Below are positions 44,794-53,790 of a DNA stretch of 64,000 nt, piece by piece. The DNA is from CAKZNE01 sp963976435 (GTDB taxonomy: Bacteria; Bacteroidota; Bacteroidia; Flavobacteriales; Schleiferiaceae): positions 62,001-126,000 of the forward strand of contig CAXBKQ010000005.1 of assembly GCA_963976435.1 (NCBI GenBank), written 5' to 3'. How positions within the stretch are numbered: the first letter of the stretch is position 1; each line of letters begins with the position of its first letter. Under the pieces are notes generated by a model. It searched no databases and was not told where the DNA came from. It saw only the letters and a program-made list of their open reading frames with translations. The translations under genes were made by a program, and so were the position numbers.

Positions 44794-46161
44794 ATGAAAT
44801 TTAAAAAGGAAAATATCAATAGTAACATAGTTTTTAAGCTCTTGCTTTTAATTCCTTTCCTTACTGTCCATTCTTGTGGGAGTAAAAGGGGATTTCAGGC
44901 CCACAATATTAATTATGTATATAATACCAAAGATTTAGCCCTAAGGCCAAATTTCAAAGTTTTTCATGTAAATGATAGTCTTACAAAGGTTTACTACCGG
45001 GTAAATAGTAATAATCTTTTGTATATGCGTGAAGGTGAGGGTCAGCCTTACAAGGCTAGTTTCAGCCTTCATTACAGTTTGGTTCCAAGTTTTGAAATGG
45101 TTAATATTTTAGATAGCGGCCAGTTCACCTTTGTAGATAGAGAAAATGCACCTCCCAAAAAGGCAATTATTGGTTCATTTGAAGTGAAAACAAATGCCAA
45201 TGCGCCGGAGGAGACTGTATTGCGGATATTGATGACCGATAAAAACCGTCAGGTAAATTTTGAAAATTTTCTGAGATTAAAAAAGGGTGAAACTATAAGC
45301 TCACAAAAATTTTTAATGAAGGATACTCTTGGGAATATATTATTCAAAAACCATATTCCCAGCAATATTCCATTTATAATTGACAGAGGATCAATACCCG
45401 CTTTAAAATATTTTGTAAGCTTTTATAAGCGCGACTTTCCCTTGGCCCTTCCTCCCTATTCCAGTAATGCACCAGAATCTTTTGAACTCGATCCCGATAC
45501 AAGTTTTTTTGTTGATGCTGATTCAAAAATTACTCTCCCTGAAAATGGCTTTTATCATTTTAGAATCGATACCAGCTCCTGGGATGGCTTTACGGTTTAT
45601 TCCTTCTACAATGAATTTCCCTTTATTGCTAAAAAGGAACATTTAGGACCACCCTTGCGCTATCTAACCACAAAAAGAGAATTTGAAAAAATTGCAGTCT
45701 CTTCTAATGCCAATAGTCAAAAGAAAACTGTTGATGAATTTTGGTTGGACAGAGCTGGAAGCATGGAACGTTCTAAAATTTTAATAAATGCTTTTTATTC
45801 TAGGATACAGGAGGCAAATATTTATTTTAGCTCCTATTTGGAAGGATGGAAAACTGATAGGGGGATCATCTATGTTGTGTATGGCCCTCCCGATAAGGTG
45901 TATCGATCCACTAGTGGAGAAGCCTGGGTTTATGGTGAAGAATCTTCTTCCCTCTCCTACTACTTTAATTTTTTAAAAGTTAGTAATCCTTTCAGCGACA
46001 ATGATTTTTCATTAAGCCGATCTAGTACCTATAGATATGGTTGGGGTCAAGCCATAGAATCGTGGAGAAATGGCCGAGTATATAATTCTAAGGATATAAA
46101 ACGTGAACAAGACGAATCCGACAACAACACCTTTAGGCAAAGACCTCCTTATAGGTACTAG
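44794..46161 (+). CDS. GWxTD domain-containing lipoprotein
   Basis: A 455-residue exported protein whose N-terminal hydrophobic stretch ends in TVHSCGSK, a plausible lipobox. The C-terminal region has the family signature: FWLDRAGSMERSKILINAFYSRI, then EGWKTDRGIIYVVYGPPDKVYR. The rest is beta-rich. GWxTD proteins are widespread in Bacteroidota but have no established activity. The 3' end overlaps the GTG start of the methyltransferase by 59 bases, so they are in one transcript. Confidence 0.87.
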   Translation: MKFKKENINSNIVFKLLLLIPFLTVHSCGSKRGFQAHNINYVYNTKDLALRPNFKVFHVNDSLTKVYYRVNSNNLLYMREGEGQPYKASFSLHYSLVPSFEMVNILDSGQFTFVDRENAPPKKAIIGSFEVKTNANAPEETVLRILMTDKNRQVNFENFLRLKKGETISSQKFLMKDTLGNILFKNHIPSNIPFIIDRGSIPALKYFVSFYKRDFPLALPPYSSNAPESFELDPDTSFFVDADSKITLPENGFYHFRIDTSSWDGFTVYSFYNEFPFIAKKEHLGPPLRYLTTKREFEKIAVSSNANSQKKTVDEFWLDRAGSMERSKILINAFYSRIQEANIYFSSYLEGWKTDRGIIYVVYGPPDKVYRSTSGEAWVYGEESSSLSYYFNFLKVSNPFSDNDFSLSRSSTYRYGWGQAIESWRNGRVYNSKDIKREQDESDNNTFRQRPPYRY

Positions 46162-46867
46162 ACCTCTAATTGAGGCTATTGAATCCGGAAAACAAATTGA
46201 CAAGGTCCTTCTGCAGAAAGGACTAAAGGGAAATGTTAGTCAGGAATTATTTCCACTCTTAAGGAAATATAATATCCAGCAACAAAGCGTTCCCATTGAA
46301 AAGCTTAATAGAATTACCAAAAAAAACCATCAAGGGGTTATTGCCTTTGTTAGTCCGGTTGATTTTGTTTCTGTAGAAGAAGTAATTGCCCGAGCCTATG
46401 AATCTGGAAAGGATCCTTTGCTGTTAATTCTAGACCGTATTACGGATGTTCGAAATTTTGGTGCCATTGCCAGAACAGCGGAATGCACAGGAGTTCAGGG
46501 AATAATAATCCCAAGCAGAGGAAGTGCCCCCGTAAATTTTGATGCCTTAAAAACTTCGGCTGGTGCCTTAAACCATATTTCCATTTGTAAGGAGGAAAAA
46601 CTAAAAGATAGCATTGAATATTTAAAAAATAGCGGACTCAGCATTGTTGCCTGTTCAGAAAAAGGAAAAGAAATAGCCTATAATTCAAACCTAAAAGGCC
46701 CATTAGCCATAATTATGGGCTCAGAAGAAAATGGCGTATCTCCGGAATATTTAAAAATGTGTGATAAGGTTGTTCAACTGCCCATGATGGGTAAAATTGG
46801 ATCGCTAAACGTTTCTGTAGCCGCAGGTGCCTTGCTTTTTGAGGTTATACGCCAGAATAATTATTAA
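46103..46867 (+). CDS. rlmB: TrmH/RlmB-family RNA 2'-O-methyltransferase
   Basis: A 254-residue SPOUT-class enzyme. The substrate-binding N-terminal domain (GTRPLIEAIESGKQIDKVLLQKGL) is that of RlmB, which methylates the 2'-O of G2251 in 23S rRNA. The knotted SAM-binding domain has ILDRITDVRNFGAIARTAEC, IMGSEENGVSPEY and MGKIGSLNVSVAAGALLFEV. The only usable start before the conserved N-terminus is GTG at 46103, inside the upstream gene. RlmB and the related TrmH-type enzymes are close, so the exact RNA site is probable rather than certain. Confidence 0.9.
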   Translation: MNKTNPTTTPLGKDLLIGTRPLIEAIESGKQIDKVLLQKGLKGNVSQELFPLLRKYNIQQQSVPIEKLNRITKKNHQGVIAFVSPVDFVSVEEVIARAYESGKDPLLLILDRITDVRNFGAIARTAECTGVQGIIIPSRGSAPVNFDALKTSAGALNHISICKEEKLKDSIEYLKNSGLSIVACSEKGKEIAYNSNLKGPLAIIMGSEENGVSPEYLKMCDKVVQLPMMGKIGSLNVSVAAGALLFEVIRQNNY

Positions 46868-46870
46868 TTT

Positions 46871-49258
46871 ATGAATAGATTTTTACCCATTTTCCTACTA
46901 TTTGCTTTTCCACTTTTCGCACAATTTAGATGTCAGGATCAAAAGTCTCAAGGACATATCCATGCATTTAAATCTCAATTGAATTCCATTAATAATAATG
47001 GCAAAAGTGACAGCATTAATATTTTACATTATCATATAGACCTTGATCTTTATTCTATCGCTTCTTCCCAATTAAAAGGAGTTTGCAGTATTGACTTAAG
47101 TCCAAAAATGAACGGTATAAATTCATTAGAATTGGACTTATTGAAACTTCAGGTTGATAGCATCAAGCTAAATTCAAACCACCTAAATTACAGCCACAAT
47201 GACACGATAATAAGGGTGCATCTTGGGGGGAATTATTCTATTGGAGACACCTTAAAACTAAAAGTTTATTACCGTGGAAACCCTCCTGTGGACGCTAGTG
47301 GTTGGGGTGGATTTCATGGACAATCCGGATATTATTTCAATTTAGGTGTTGGATTCGCTGCAGACCCTCATACTTACGGTAGAGCATGGTTTCCATGTTT
47401 TGACAATTTTGTAGAAAAAAGCACCTATTCCTTTAAAGTTTTAACAAAAAACCCACTGAATTCTTATTGTAACGGAATTAGAACCAATTTGTACAACCAG
47501 GGATCGGACAGTACTTTTTCGGAGTGGTATTTAAGAAATGAAATCCCTACTTATTTGGCCTCTGTTGCAGTGAGCAATTATCAGGAGTTAAAAAGTTCAG
47601 TAAATGGAATTCAAGGGAGTATTCCAGTTTGGCTTATGGCAAAAGCTGGGGATACAGTAAATTTAAAAATAGCCTTTCAAAATATGAATGCCATTTTGCA
47701 TAGTTTAGAGGATCATTTTGGTCCCTACCTGTGGCAAAAAATTGGCTATGCCATGACCACCATAGGTGCAATGGAGCATGCTACAAGCATTCACTTTCCT
47801 ATAAACTTAATAAACGGCACCCTAGGAGGAGAAGATATTATTGTTCACGAATTGGCTCATCATTGGTTTGGGAATTTAATTACCTGTGAAACTGCAGATG
47901 ACATGTGGATAAATGAGGGGATGGCTGAATATGTAAGTCATTTATATTCGGAGCAGGTTTATTCCAGAGAGAGGTATATAAAAGAAGTTAGATCCAATGC
48001 CTATGTGGTGCTCAACACCGCCCATATTAATGATAATGGTTATAGATCCATTTATGGTCTGCCACATGAGTATGTTTATGGAACCCATGTTTACCAAAAA
48101 GGAGCCATGGTAGGGCACAATTTGAGAGCTTATTTGGGAGATAGCCTTTTCTTCAATGGTCTAAGTACATTAATGCAAAACAATGCCTTCCAAAACATAA
48201 ATACTCAAGAATTTGAAAATCAACTTAGTAACCTTACCGGTACTTCCCTTTCTAATTTTTTTAATGATTGGGTTTTAAATCCTGGTTTTCCATCTTTTTC
48301 CATAGATTCACTTCATTACAATTCTGGTACTCAGGATTTATTCATAAAAGTTGCGCAAAATATTAAAGAGGCTCCAGGATTTTTTCAAGAGGTTCCAGTA
48401 GAAATAAGCCTTTTTGATTCAAATGGAGACACGGTAAATGTTCAAGTAAATGTGAATGGCCAATATGGCTCCAAAACCTTAAATAATTTTCCTTTCCAAC
48501 CCAAATTTGCCTTAGCCAGTTATTCTGGCAAACTATTAAGCGGCGACAGCTATGATGAAAGGGAAATCGTTCAAAGCAAATTTTATATAGACCAATACAG
48601 TAAACTTAGATTAGATGCAAAATCAGTTTTAGATACAAGTAAAATATTTGTTGTTCACCATTGGGCAGGACCATTAAACAATCGAATGGCTAAAGACAAG
48701 GACTATCGAATTTCAAAGTCTCGATTTTGGACCATTAGAGGCTTGGATTTGGAGAATGTTGAGCTTTCAGCTAGGTTAAATTACAATGGAACAAACAGTG
48801 GTTTGGATGGAGATCTCACCCAAACTACCGAGGATAGCTTAATGGTTTTATATCGCAAAAACCCATGGGATAGATGGGAATTATACCCACAGCAAATAAA
48901 AACCGACCTTGGGAATTCCACTAATGGCATAGGTTATTTTGATTTAAACATGCTTCAAGAAGGGGATTATGTACTTGCTAATACAGCAGAAAAAGTTAGT
49001 CTTGAAGAAGAAATAGAAGCAAAAAACCTTGTTGAAGTTTTTCCAAATCCTGCAAAGAACCTTCTTCAAATCAAAATTTTGGATGATAGGAAAAGTCACC
49101 AAATAAGTATTAGTGATGATCTTGGCAAAGTTATTTACGAAAGAAAAATTGAGTCTGGAGACCAACAATCTATAAATATAGATTTAAAGGGTATTCATTC
49201 TAGCTTTTTAATTCTAAGTGTAAATGGCTATTCTCAAAAAATTGTTCTGCAGAAATAA
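46871..49258 (+). CDS. secreted M1-family aminopeptidase with T9SS sorting signal
   Basis: A 795-residue exported zinc peptidase with signal MNRFLPIFLLFAFPLFAQ. The zinc site HELAHHWFGN near residue 325, with the third ligand in MWINEGMAEYVSHLY, is typical of M1 enzymes. The aminopeptidase exopeptidase motif is altered: the region before it reads GAMEHATSIHFP where classical members have GAMEN. A type A T9SS domain (VEVFPNPAKNL to KIVLQK) ends the protein. It should act at the cell surface or outside the cell. It starts three bases after the methyltransferase stop. Confidence 0.92.
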   Translation: MNRFLPIFLLFAFPLFAQFRCQDQKSQGHIHAFKSQLNSINNNGKSDSINILHYHIDLDLYSIASSQLKGVCSIDLSPKMNGINSLELDLLKLQVDSIKLNSNHLNYSHNDTIIRVHLGGNYSIGDTLKLKVYYRGNPPVDASGWGGFHGQSGYYFNLGVGFAADPHTYGRAWFPCFDNFVEKSTYSFKVLTKNPLNSYCNGIRTNLYNQGSDSTFSEWYLRNEIPTYLASVAVSNYQELKSSVNGIQGSIPVWLMAKAGDTVNLKIAFQNMNAILHSLEDHFGPYLWQKIGYAMTTIGAMEHATSIHFPINLINGTLGGEDIIVHELAHHWFGNLITCETADDMWINEGMAEYVSHLYSEQVYSRERYIKEVRSNAYVVLNTAHINDNGYRSIYGLPHEYVYGTHVYQKGAMVGHNLRAYLGDSLFFNGLSTLMQNNAFQNINTQEFENQLSNLTGTSLSNFFNDWVLNPGFPSFSIDSLHYNSGTQDLFIKVAQNIKEAPGFFQEVPVEISLFDSNGDTVNVQVNVNGQYGSKTLNNFPFQPKFALASYSGKLLSGDSYDEREIVQSKFYIDQYSKLRLDAKSVLDTSKIFVVHHWAGPLNNRMAKDKDYRISKSRFWTIRGLDLENVELSARLNYNGTNSGLDGDLTQTTEDSLMVLYRKNPWDRWELYPQQIKTDLGNSTNGIGYFDLNMLQEGDYVLANTAEKVSLEEEIEAKNLVEVFPNPAKNLLQIKILDDRKSHQISISDDLGKVIYERKIESGDQQSINIDLKGIHSSFLILSVNGYSQKIVLQK

Positions 49259-49264
49259 AGGCTA

Positions 49265-51898
49265 TTAATTGCTAAGTGCTGCTAATCTTTCTTCTAATAC
49301 TTTAATTTTAGACTCAGCATCTTTAAGTTTATTTTTTTCCGCATTTACAACAGCTTCCGGAGCATTATTTACAAACCTTTCATTAGACAGTTTCTTATTT
49401 ACTGAATTAAAGAATCCTTTTTGGTAATCTAGGTCTTTCTGAATTTTAGATATTTCTTCTTCAACATTCACCATATCTCCAGCGGGAACAAAAAATTCAA
49501 ATGGGCCAGCTAGAAAGCTAAAGCCAATATCATTTTGCTGATCATTCATCTCAATACTTTCCAGATTTGCCAAATTCATAATTAAATCCTTTAAAACATT
49601 AGGATAAGAATCTGCCGAAGGAATTTTAAGGGTCAGTTTTTCCCTTTGTGGGATATTCTTGGAAGCTCTAATATTTCTTACCCCACTAATTATGGATTGA
49701 GCTTGTTCAAACTCCAATAAAACTTGGCTATCAAAATTATCTTGGTTTGGCCAAGAGGCAAGACAAATGGTTTCAGTTTCTTTTCTTTCACCTAAATGTT
49801 GCCAAATCTCTTCCGAAATAAAAGGCATAAATGGGTGAATTAATACAGTAATTTTTTCGAAAAACTCCATGGTTTTGGCAAGAGTTTCGCTTTCAATAGG
49901 ACTTTGGTAATTTGGTTTTATTGCCTCCAAATACCAACTACAGAAGTCATCCCAAACAAATTTATAAATGGTCATTAGGGCTTCAGACAGTCTATATTGG
50001 CCAAATGAAATTTCAACTTCTTCTAGAACTGAATTAAGCTTTTCCTCCATCCAATGGATCGCTGCTTGTGCCGAAGAGTTTGGTTTGCCATCAACAATTT
50101 CCCATCCTTGGGTTAGTCTAAATGCATTCCAAATTTTATTACTAAAATTTCTTCCTTGTGCACAAAGATCTTCATCAAATGGCAGATCATTTCCAGCTGG
50201 GGAGGTGAGAAGCATCCCCACTCGAACACCATCGGTGCTATATTTCTCCATTAGCTTAACAGGATCAGGTGAATTACCTAATTGTTTAGACATTTTCCTA
50301 CCCTGCTTATCCCTTACAATTCCAGTTAAATAAACATTTGAAAATGGTTTCTCCCCTGCATATTCATAACCGGCCATTATCATACGTGCTACCCAAAAGA
50401 ACAGAATTTCCGGCGCGGTAATTAAGTCCTTGGTTGGATAATAATAGGAAATCTCCTCATTTTTTGGATTTCGTATACCATCAAATACCGATAGCGGCCA
50501 TAGCCAAGAAGAAAACCAGGTATCTAAAACATCTGGATCTTGTTTTAAATCATTAGGCATTAGCTCTGAATTTCCAGATTTTGCTTTCGCTAATTCCAAG
50601 GCTTCCTCTTGATTTTTAGCAACCACAAAATCCTCCATTCCTTGTCCAAAATACCAAGCAGGAATTTGATGCCCCCACCAAAGTTGTCTAGAAATACACC
50701 AATCGTGAACATTTTCCATCCAATGGCGGTAGGTGTTTTTAAACTTAGGAGGAATCAGTTTTACTTCATCCTCCATAACTGACTTTAATGCCGGATCCGC
50801 TAATTCCTTCATATCCAAAAACCACTGTACTGAAAGTCGAGGTTCAATTACAGCACCTGTACGTTCACTTGTGCCAACAGAATTTTGGTAATCTTCAGTT
50901 TTCTCTAAAGCTCCAATAGAATCTAAAACTTTTACAACTTCCTTTCTGGCTTTAAACCTGTCCATTCCTTCAAATTGCAGCCCTTTGGAATTTAGACTAC
51001 CATCGTCGTTTAATACGTCAATAATATCTAATTTATGACGTTCGCCGATAGCTTTATCGTTTACGTCATGGGCCGGAGTAATTTTCAGGCATCCTGTTCC
51101 GAATTCAATATCAACATAATCATCTTCCAAGATTGGAATAGAGCGATTGGCTATAGGAACAATAACTTTTTTACCTTTTAGATCTTTAAATCTTTCATCA
51201 TTAGGATTAATGCAAACGGCAACATCTCCAAAAATTGTTTCAGGTCTAACAGTAGCCACGCTTACAAATTTACCGGCTTCTCCTTCTACCTGATATTTCA
51301 TATAGTAGAGTTTAGAATTGATCTCTTTATGAACTACTTCTTCATCTGAAACCGTAGTTTTGGCATCAGGATCCCAATTCACCATTCTATATCCTCTATA
51401 AACCTTTCCTTTTTGGAAAAGATCAATAAAGACCTGAATTACAGATTCACTTCTTATTTCATCAAGGGTAAAAGCAGTTCTATCCCAATCGCAGGAAGCT
51501 CCTAATTTTTTTAATTGTTCTAGAATAATTCCTCCATGCTTATGAGTCCAATCCCAAGCATGTGCTAAAAACTCATCTCTACTTAAATCTTCTTTATTTA
51601 TTCCTTCTGCTTTAAGCTTTGCCACTACTTTAGCCTCGGTGGCAATAGAAGCATGATCGGTACCGGGCACCCAGCAAGCATTATAACCTTGCATTCTAGC
51701 TTTTCGAATTAATACATCTTGGAGGGTATTATTCAACATATGCCCCATATGCAAGACACCCGTAACATTTGGTGGGGGAATTACAATGGTATAAGCCTTT
51801 CGCTCATCCGGAGTGGAAGCAAAAACTTTTTGATCTTGCCAGAATTGATACCACTTTTCCTCAGATTTTATATAATCATAATTGGCTGGAATGCTCAT
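49265..51898 (-). CDS. valS: valyl-tRNA synthetase
   Basis: An 877-residue class I tRNA synthetase. The HIGH-type motif is PPNVTGVLHMGHM with HMGH at 50-53, and the KMSKS-type motif is KMSKQLGNSPDP near 535. The CP1 editing domain includes ATVRPETIFGDVAV. The C-terminal coiled-coil arm (VNVEEEISKIQKDLDYQKGFF to the end) is specific to ValS and helps bind tRNA. The length is normal. It is convergent with the M1 peptidase gene, with only six bases between the two stops. Confidence 0.98.
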   Translation of the reverse strand: MSIPANYDYIKSEEKWYQFWQDQKVFASTPDERKAYTIVIPPPNVTGVLHMGHMLNNTLQDVLIRKARMQGYNACWVPGTDHASIATEAKVVAKLKAEGINKEDLSRDEFLAHAWDWTHKHGGIILEQLKKLGASCDWDRTAFTLDEIRSESVIQVFIDLFQKGKVYRGYRMVNWDPDAKTTVSDEEVVHKEINSKLYYMKYQVEGEAGKFVSVATVRPETIFGDVAVCINPNDERFKDLKGKKVIVPIANRSIPILEDDYVDIEFGTGCLKITPAHDVNDKAIGERHKLDIIDVLNDDGSLNSKGLQFEGMDRFKARKEVVKVLDSIGALEKTEDYQNSVGTSERTGAVIEPRLSVQWFLDMKELADPALKSVMEDEVKLIPPKFKNTYRHWMENVHDWCISRQLWWGHQIPAWYFGQGMEDFVVAKNQEEALELAKAKSGNSELMPNDLKQDPDVLDTWFSSWLWPLSVFDGIRNPKNEEISYYYPTKDLITAPEILFFWVARMIMAGYEYAGEKPFSNVYLTGIVRDKQGRKMSKQLGNSPDPVKLMEKYSTDGVRVGMLLTSPAGNDLPFDEDLCAQGRNFSNKIWNAFRLTQGWEIVDGKPNSSAQAAIHWMEEKLNSVLEEVEISFGQYRLSEALMTIYKFVWDDFCSWYLEAIKPNYQSPIESETLAKTMEFFEKITVLIHPFMPFISEEIWQHLGERKETETICLASWPNQDNFDSQVLLEFEQAQSIISGVRNIRASKNIPQREKLTLKIPSADSYPNVLKDLIMNLANLESIEMNDQQNDIGFSFLAGPFEFFVPAGDMVNVEEEISKIQKDLDYQKGFFNSVNKKLSNERFVNNAPEAVVNAEKNKLKDAESKIKVLEERLAALSN

Positions 51899-51935
51899 GG
51901 ATTCTATCTTTAGGGTATATTATTTCTAAAACCCG

Positions 51936-51943
51936 CAAATTTA
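51936..51943 (-). promoter_or_regulatory. -7 box candidate for valS
   Basis: Read on the minus strand this is TAAATTTG, a full TAnnTTTG match, 38 bases before the valS ATG. No T-box or other leader structure is visible in the short leader. Confidence 0.5.
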
Positions 51944-52026
51944 TAAATTGTAAGTCTAGAAGTCCCTACTCTTTGGCACATTTTTAGCTGACTAATTTGA
52001 AATTTTTTTTTAGGAACTTTTAAAGT

Positions 52027-52034
52027 TAACTTTG
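52027..52034 (+). promoter_or_regulatory. -7 box candidate for the DUF1573 gene
   Basis: TAACTTTG, a full TAnnTTTG match, lies 26 bases before the ATG at 52060. The nearest upstream TTG is about 27 bases away, too far for a standard spacer. Confidence 0.5.
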
Positions 52035-52059
52035 TCAAATCAGTATTAAAAATAACACA

Positions 52060-52509
52060 ATGAAAAAGCTTTTATTTACTCTCAGTATTTTCGCAATTGG
52101 AACATGGGCAATGGCTCAAACAACAGAGGTTGCCAACCCAAATGCCCCAAAAATTAAATTCCAAGAAACGGTTTTGGATTATGGGACGATCGATAAAGGT
52201 TCGAATGGAGTTAGGACATTTGAATTTACCAATGAAGGTAACGAGCCATTAATCGTTACAAAAACAAAAGGATCTTGCGGATGTACCGTACCTACCAAGC
52301 CAACAGAACCAATAGCTCCAGGAGATAAAGGTGTTATTAAAGTAAAATACGATACTAACCGTGTTGGTCCATTCACAAAAACTGTTACTGTAAGTTCTAA
52401 TGCAGATACTCCAACAGTAGTTTTAAAGATTAAAGGAGTGGTGAAAAATGTTGAACCAGTAAAAACATCACCAGAAAATACTTCTGGCGCTTCTCTTATC
52501 CAGAATTAA
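52060..52509 (+). CDS. DUF1573 domain protein, exported
   Basis: A 149-residue protein with signal peptide MKKLLFTLSIFAIGTWAMAQ and one DUF1573 (ASH/MSP-like beta-sandwich) domain. The domain is recognised by FQETVLDYGTIDKGSNGVRTFEFTN, the double-Cys SCGCTVP, PIAPGDKGVIKVKYDT and the T-V-x-S-N-A-D pattern. Such proteins are common in Bacteroidota; their role is unknown, though the fold suggests binding a partner in the periplasm. It is monocistronic, with its own promoter element and terminator. Confidence 0.93.
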   Translation: MKKLLFTLSIFAIGTWAMAQTTEVANPNAPKIKFQETVLDYGTIDKGSNGVRTFEFTNEGNEPLIVTKTKGSCGCTVPTKPTEPIAPGDKGVIKVKYDTNRVGPFTKTVTVSSNADTPTVVLKIKGVVKNVEPVKTSPENTSGASLIQN

Positions 52510-52529
52510 CATTATTCAAAGTCAAATCA

Positions 52530-52537
52530 TACATTTG
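52530..52537 (+). promoter_or_regulatory. -7 box candidate upstream of the aminotransferase
   Basis: TACATTTG, a full TAnnTTTG match, directly abuts the 5' arm of the DUF1573 terminator hairpin. Transcription from it would start inside the hairpin, so its use is uncertain. Confidence 0.35.
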
Positions 52538-52568
52538 CCCTCACAATTTTTTGTGAGGGTTTTTTTTT
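52538..52568 (+). terminator. intrinsic terminator
   Basis: The stem CCCTCACAA/TTGTGAGGG with a short T loop is followed by nine T. It ends the DUF1573 gene, 17 bases before the start of the aminotransferase gene. Confidence 0.88.
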
Positions 52569-52584
52569 GATTAAATTTTTTAAA

Positions 52585-53781
52585 ATGCCGAAAATTTCTA
52601 AGAAAGGCTTGTCAATGCCTGAGTCCCCAATACGAAAACTGGTTCCTTTTGCTGAGGATGCCAAGAAAAAAGGTAAAAATGTTTACCATTTAAACATTGG
52701 ACAACCGGATATTAAAACTCCTGAACAGGCTATTGAAGCTGTAAAGAATATTGATTTAAATATTATTGAATACAGCCATTCTGCAGGGTTTGAATCCTAT
52801 AGAAATGGTTTGGCTGACTACTATTCCAAGGTAGGTATAGATATTAATTTAGAGGATATAATCGTAACTACTGGTGGATCTGAGGCCATCCTCTTTACAT
52901 TGAATAGCATAACAGACCCTGGTGACGAAATAATAATTCCCGAACCTTTTTATGCAAATTATAATGGATTTGGAATTTCAGCTGGAATTTCTGTTGTTCC
53001 CGTGATGTCTAGTATCGACAATGGATTTGCCTTGCCACCAATTGAAGATTTTGAAAGCCTTATTGGTCCAAAAACCAAGGCGATTATGATTTGTAATCCC
53101 GGCAACCCTACAGGCTATTTATATTCCAAAAAGGAATTGCAAAAACTTAGAGATCTGGTTCTAAAACACGATATATATCTTATTGCCGACGAAGTTTATC
53201 GCGAATTTGCTTATGATGATTTTGAACATTATTCAATCTTAAATTTAGATGGTTTAGCCAATAATGCCATTGTTATTGATTCTGTTTCTAAAAGATACAG
53301 TATGTGTGGGGCAAGGATTGGCTGTGTAATTTCCAGAAATTCAGCCCTCATGTCTACAGCAATGAAATATGCTCAAGCGAGATTGAGCCCTCCAACTCTT
53401 GCGCAAATTGCCAGCGAAGCAGCATTGGAAACAGGACCAGAGTATTTCGAGGAAGTAAAAGCCGAATATTTAGAAAGGAGAAATACCCTTGTTAATGGAT
53501 TAAACTCAATTGAAGGTGTGCACTGCCCAATGCCCAAAGGTGCATTTTATGCTATTGCAGCTTTACCAATTGACAATGCCGATAAATTTGCACAATGGCT
53601 ACTCAGTGATTTTGATTTGGATGGTGAAACTGTTATGCTTGCTCCGGCACAGGGTTTTTATGCCACACCAGATTCAGGATTAAACCAAGTAAGACTTGCC
53701 TATGTTCTTAAAAATGAAGCATTATTAAAGTCCATCGAGATTATTAGAGCAGCCCTTAAAGTTTACCCAGGAAGATTATAA
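52585..53781 (+). CDS. PLP-dependent aminotransferase, class I (aspartate aminotransferase-like)
   Basis: A 398-residue fold-type I aminotransferase. The PLP lysine is K236 in SVSKRYSMCGARIG; NPGNPTG at 171-177 and ADEVYREF at 201-208 hold the cofactor ring and phosphate. The substrate-binding Arg is in the late LNQVRLAYV segment. It is probably specific for aspartate or aromatic amino acids; sequence does not decide. The ATG at 52585 is chosen over an upstream TTG at 52567 that falls in the terminator T-run. murB follows after nine bases. Confidence 0.92.
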   Translation: MPKISKKGLSMPESPIRKLVPFAEDAKKKGKNVYHLNIGQPDIKTPEQAIEAVKNIDLNIIEYSHSAGFESYRNGLADYYSKVGIDINLEDIIVTTGGSEAILFTLNSITDPGDEIIIPEPFYANYNGFGISAGISVVPVMSSIDNGFALPPIEDFESLIGPKTKAIMICNPGNPTGYLYSKKELQKLRDLVLKHDIYLIADEVYREFAYDDFEHYSILNLDGLANNAIVIDSVSKRYSMCGARIGCVISRNSALMSTAMKYAQARLSPPTLAQIASEAALETGPEYFEEVKAEYLERRNTLVNGLNSIEGVHCPMPKGAFYAIAALPIDNADKFAQWLLSDFDLDGETVMLAPAQGFYATPDSGLNQVRLAYVLKNEALLKSIEIIRAALKVYPGRL

Positions 53782-53790
53782 TTCTATTGC

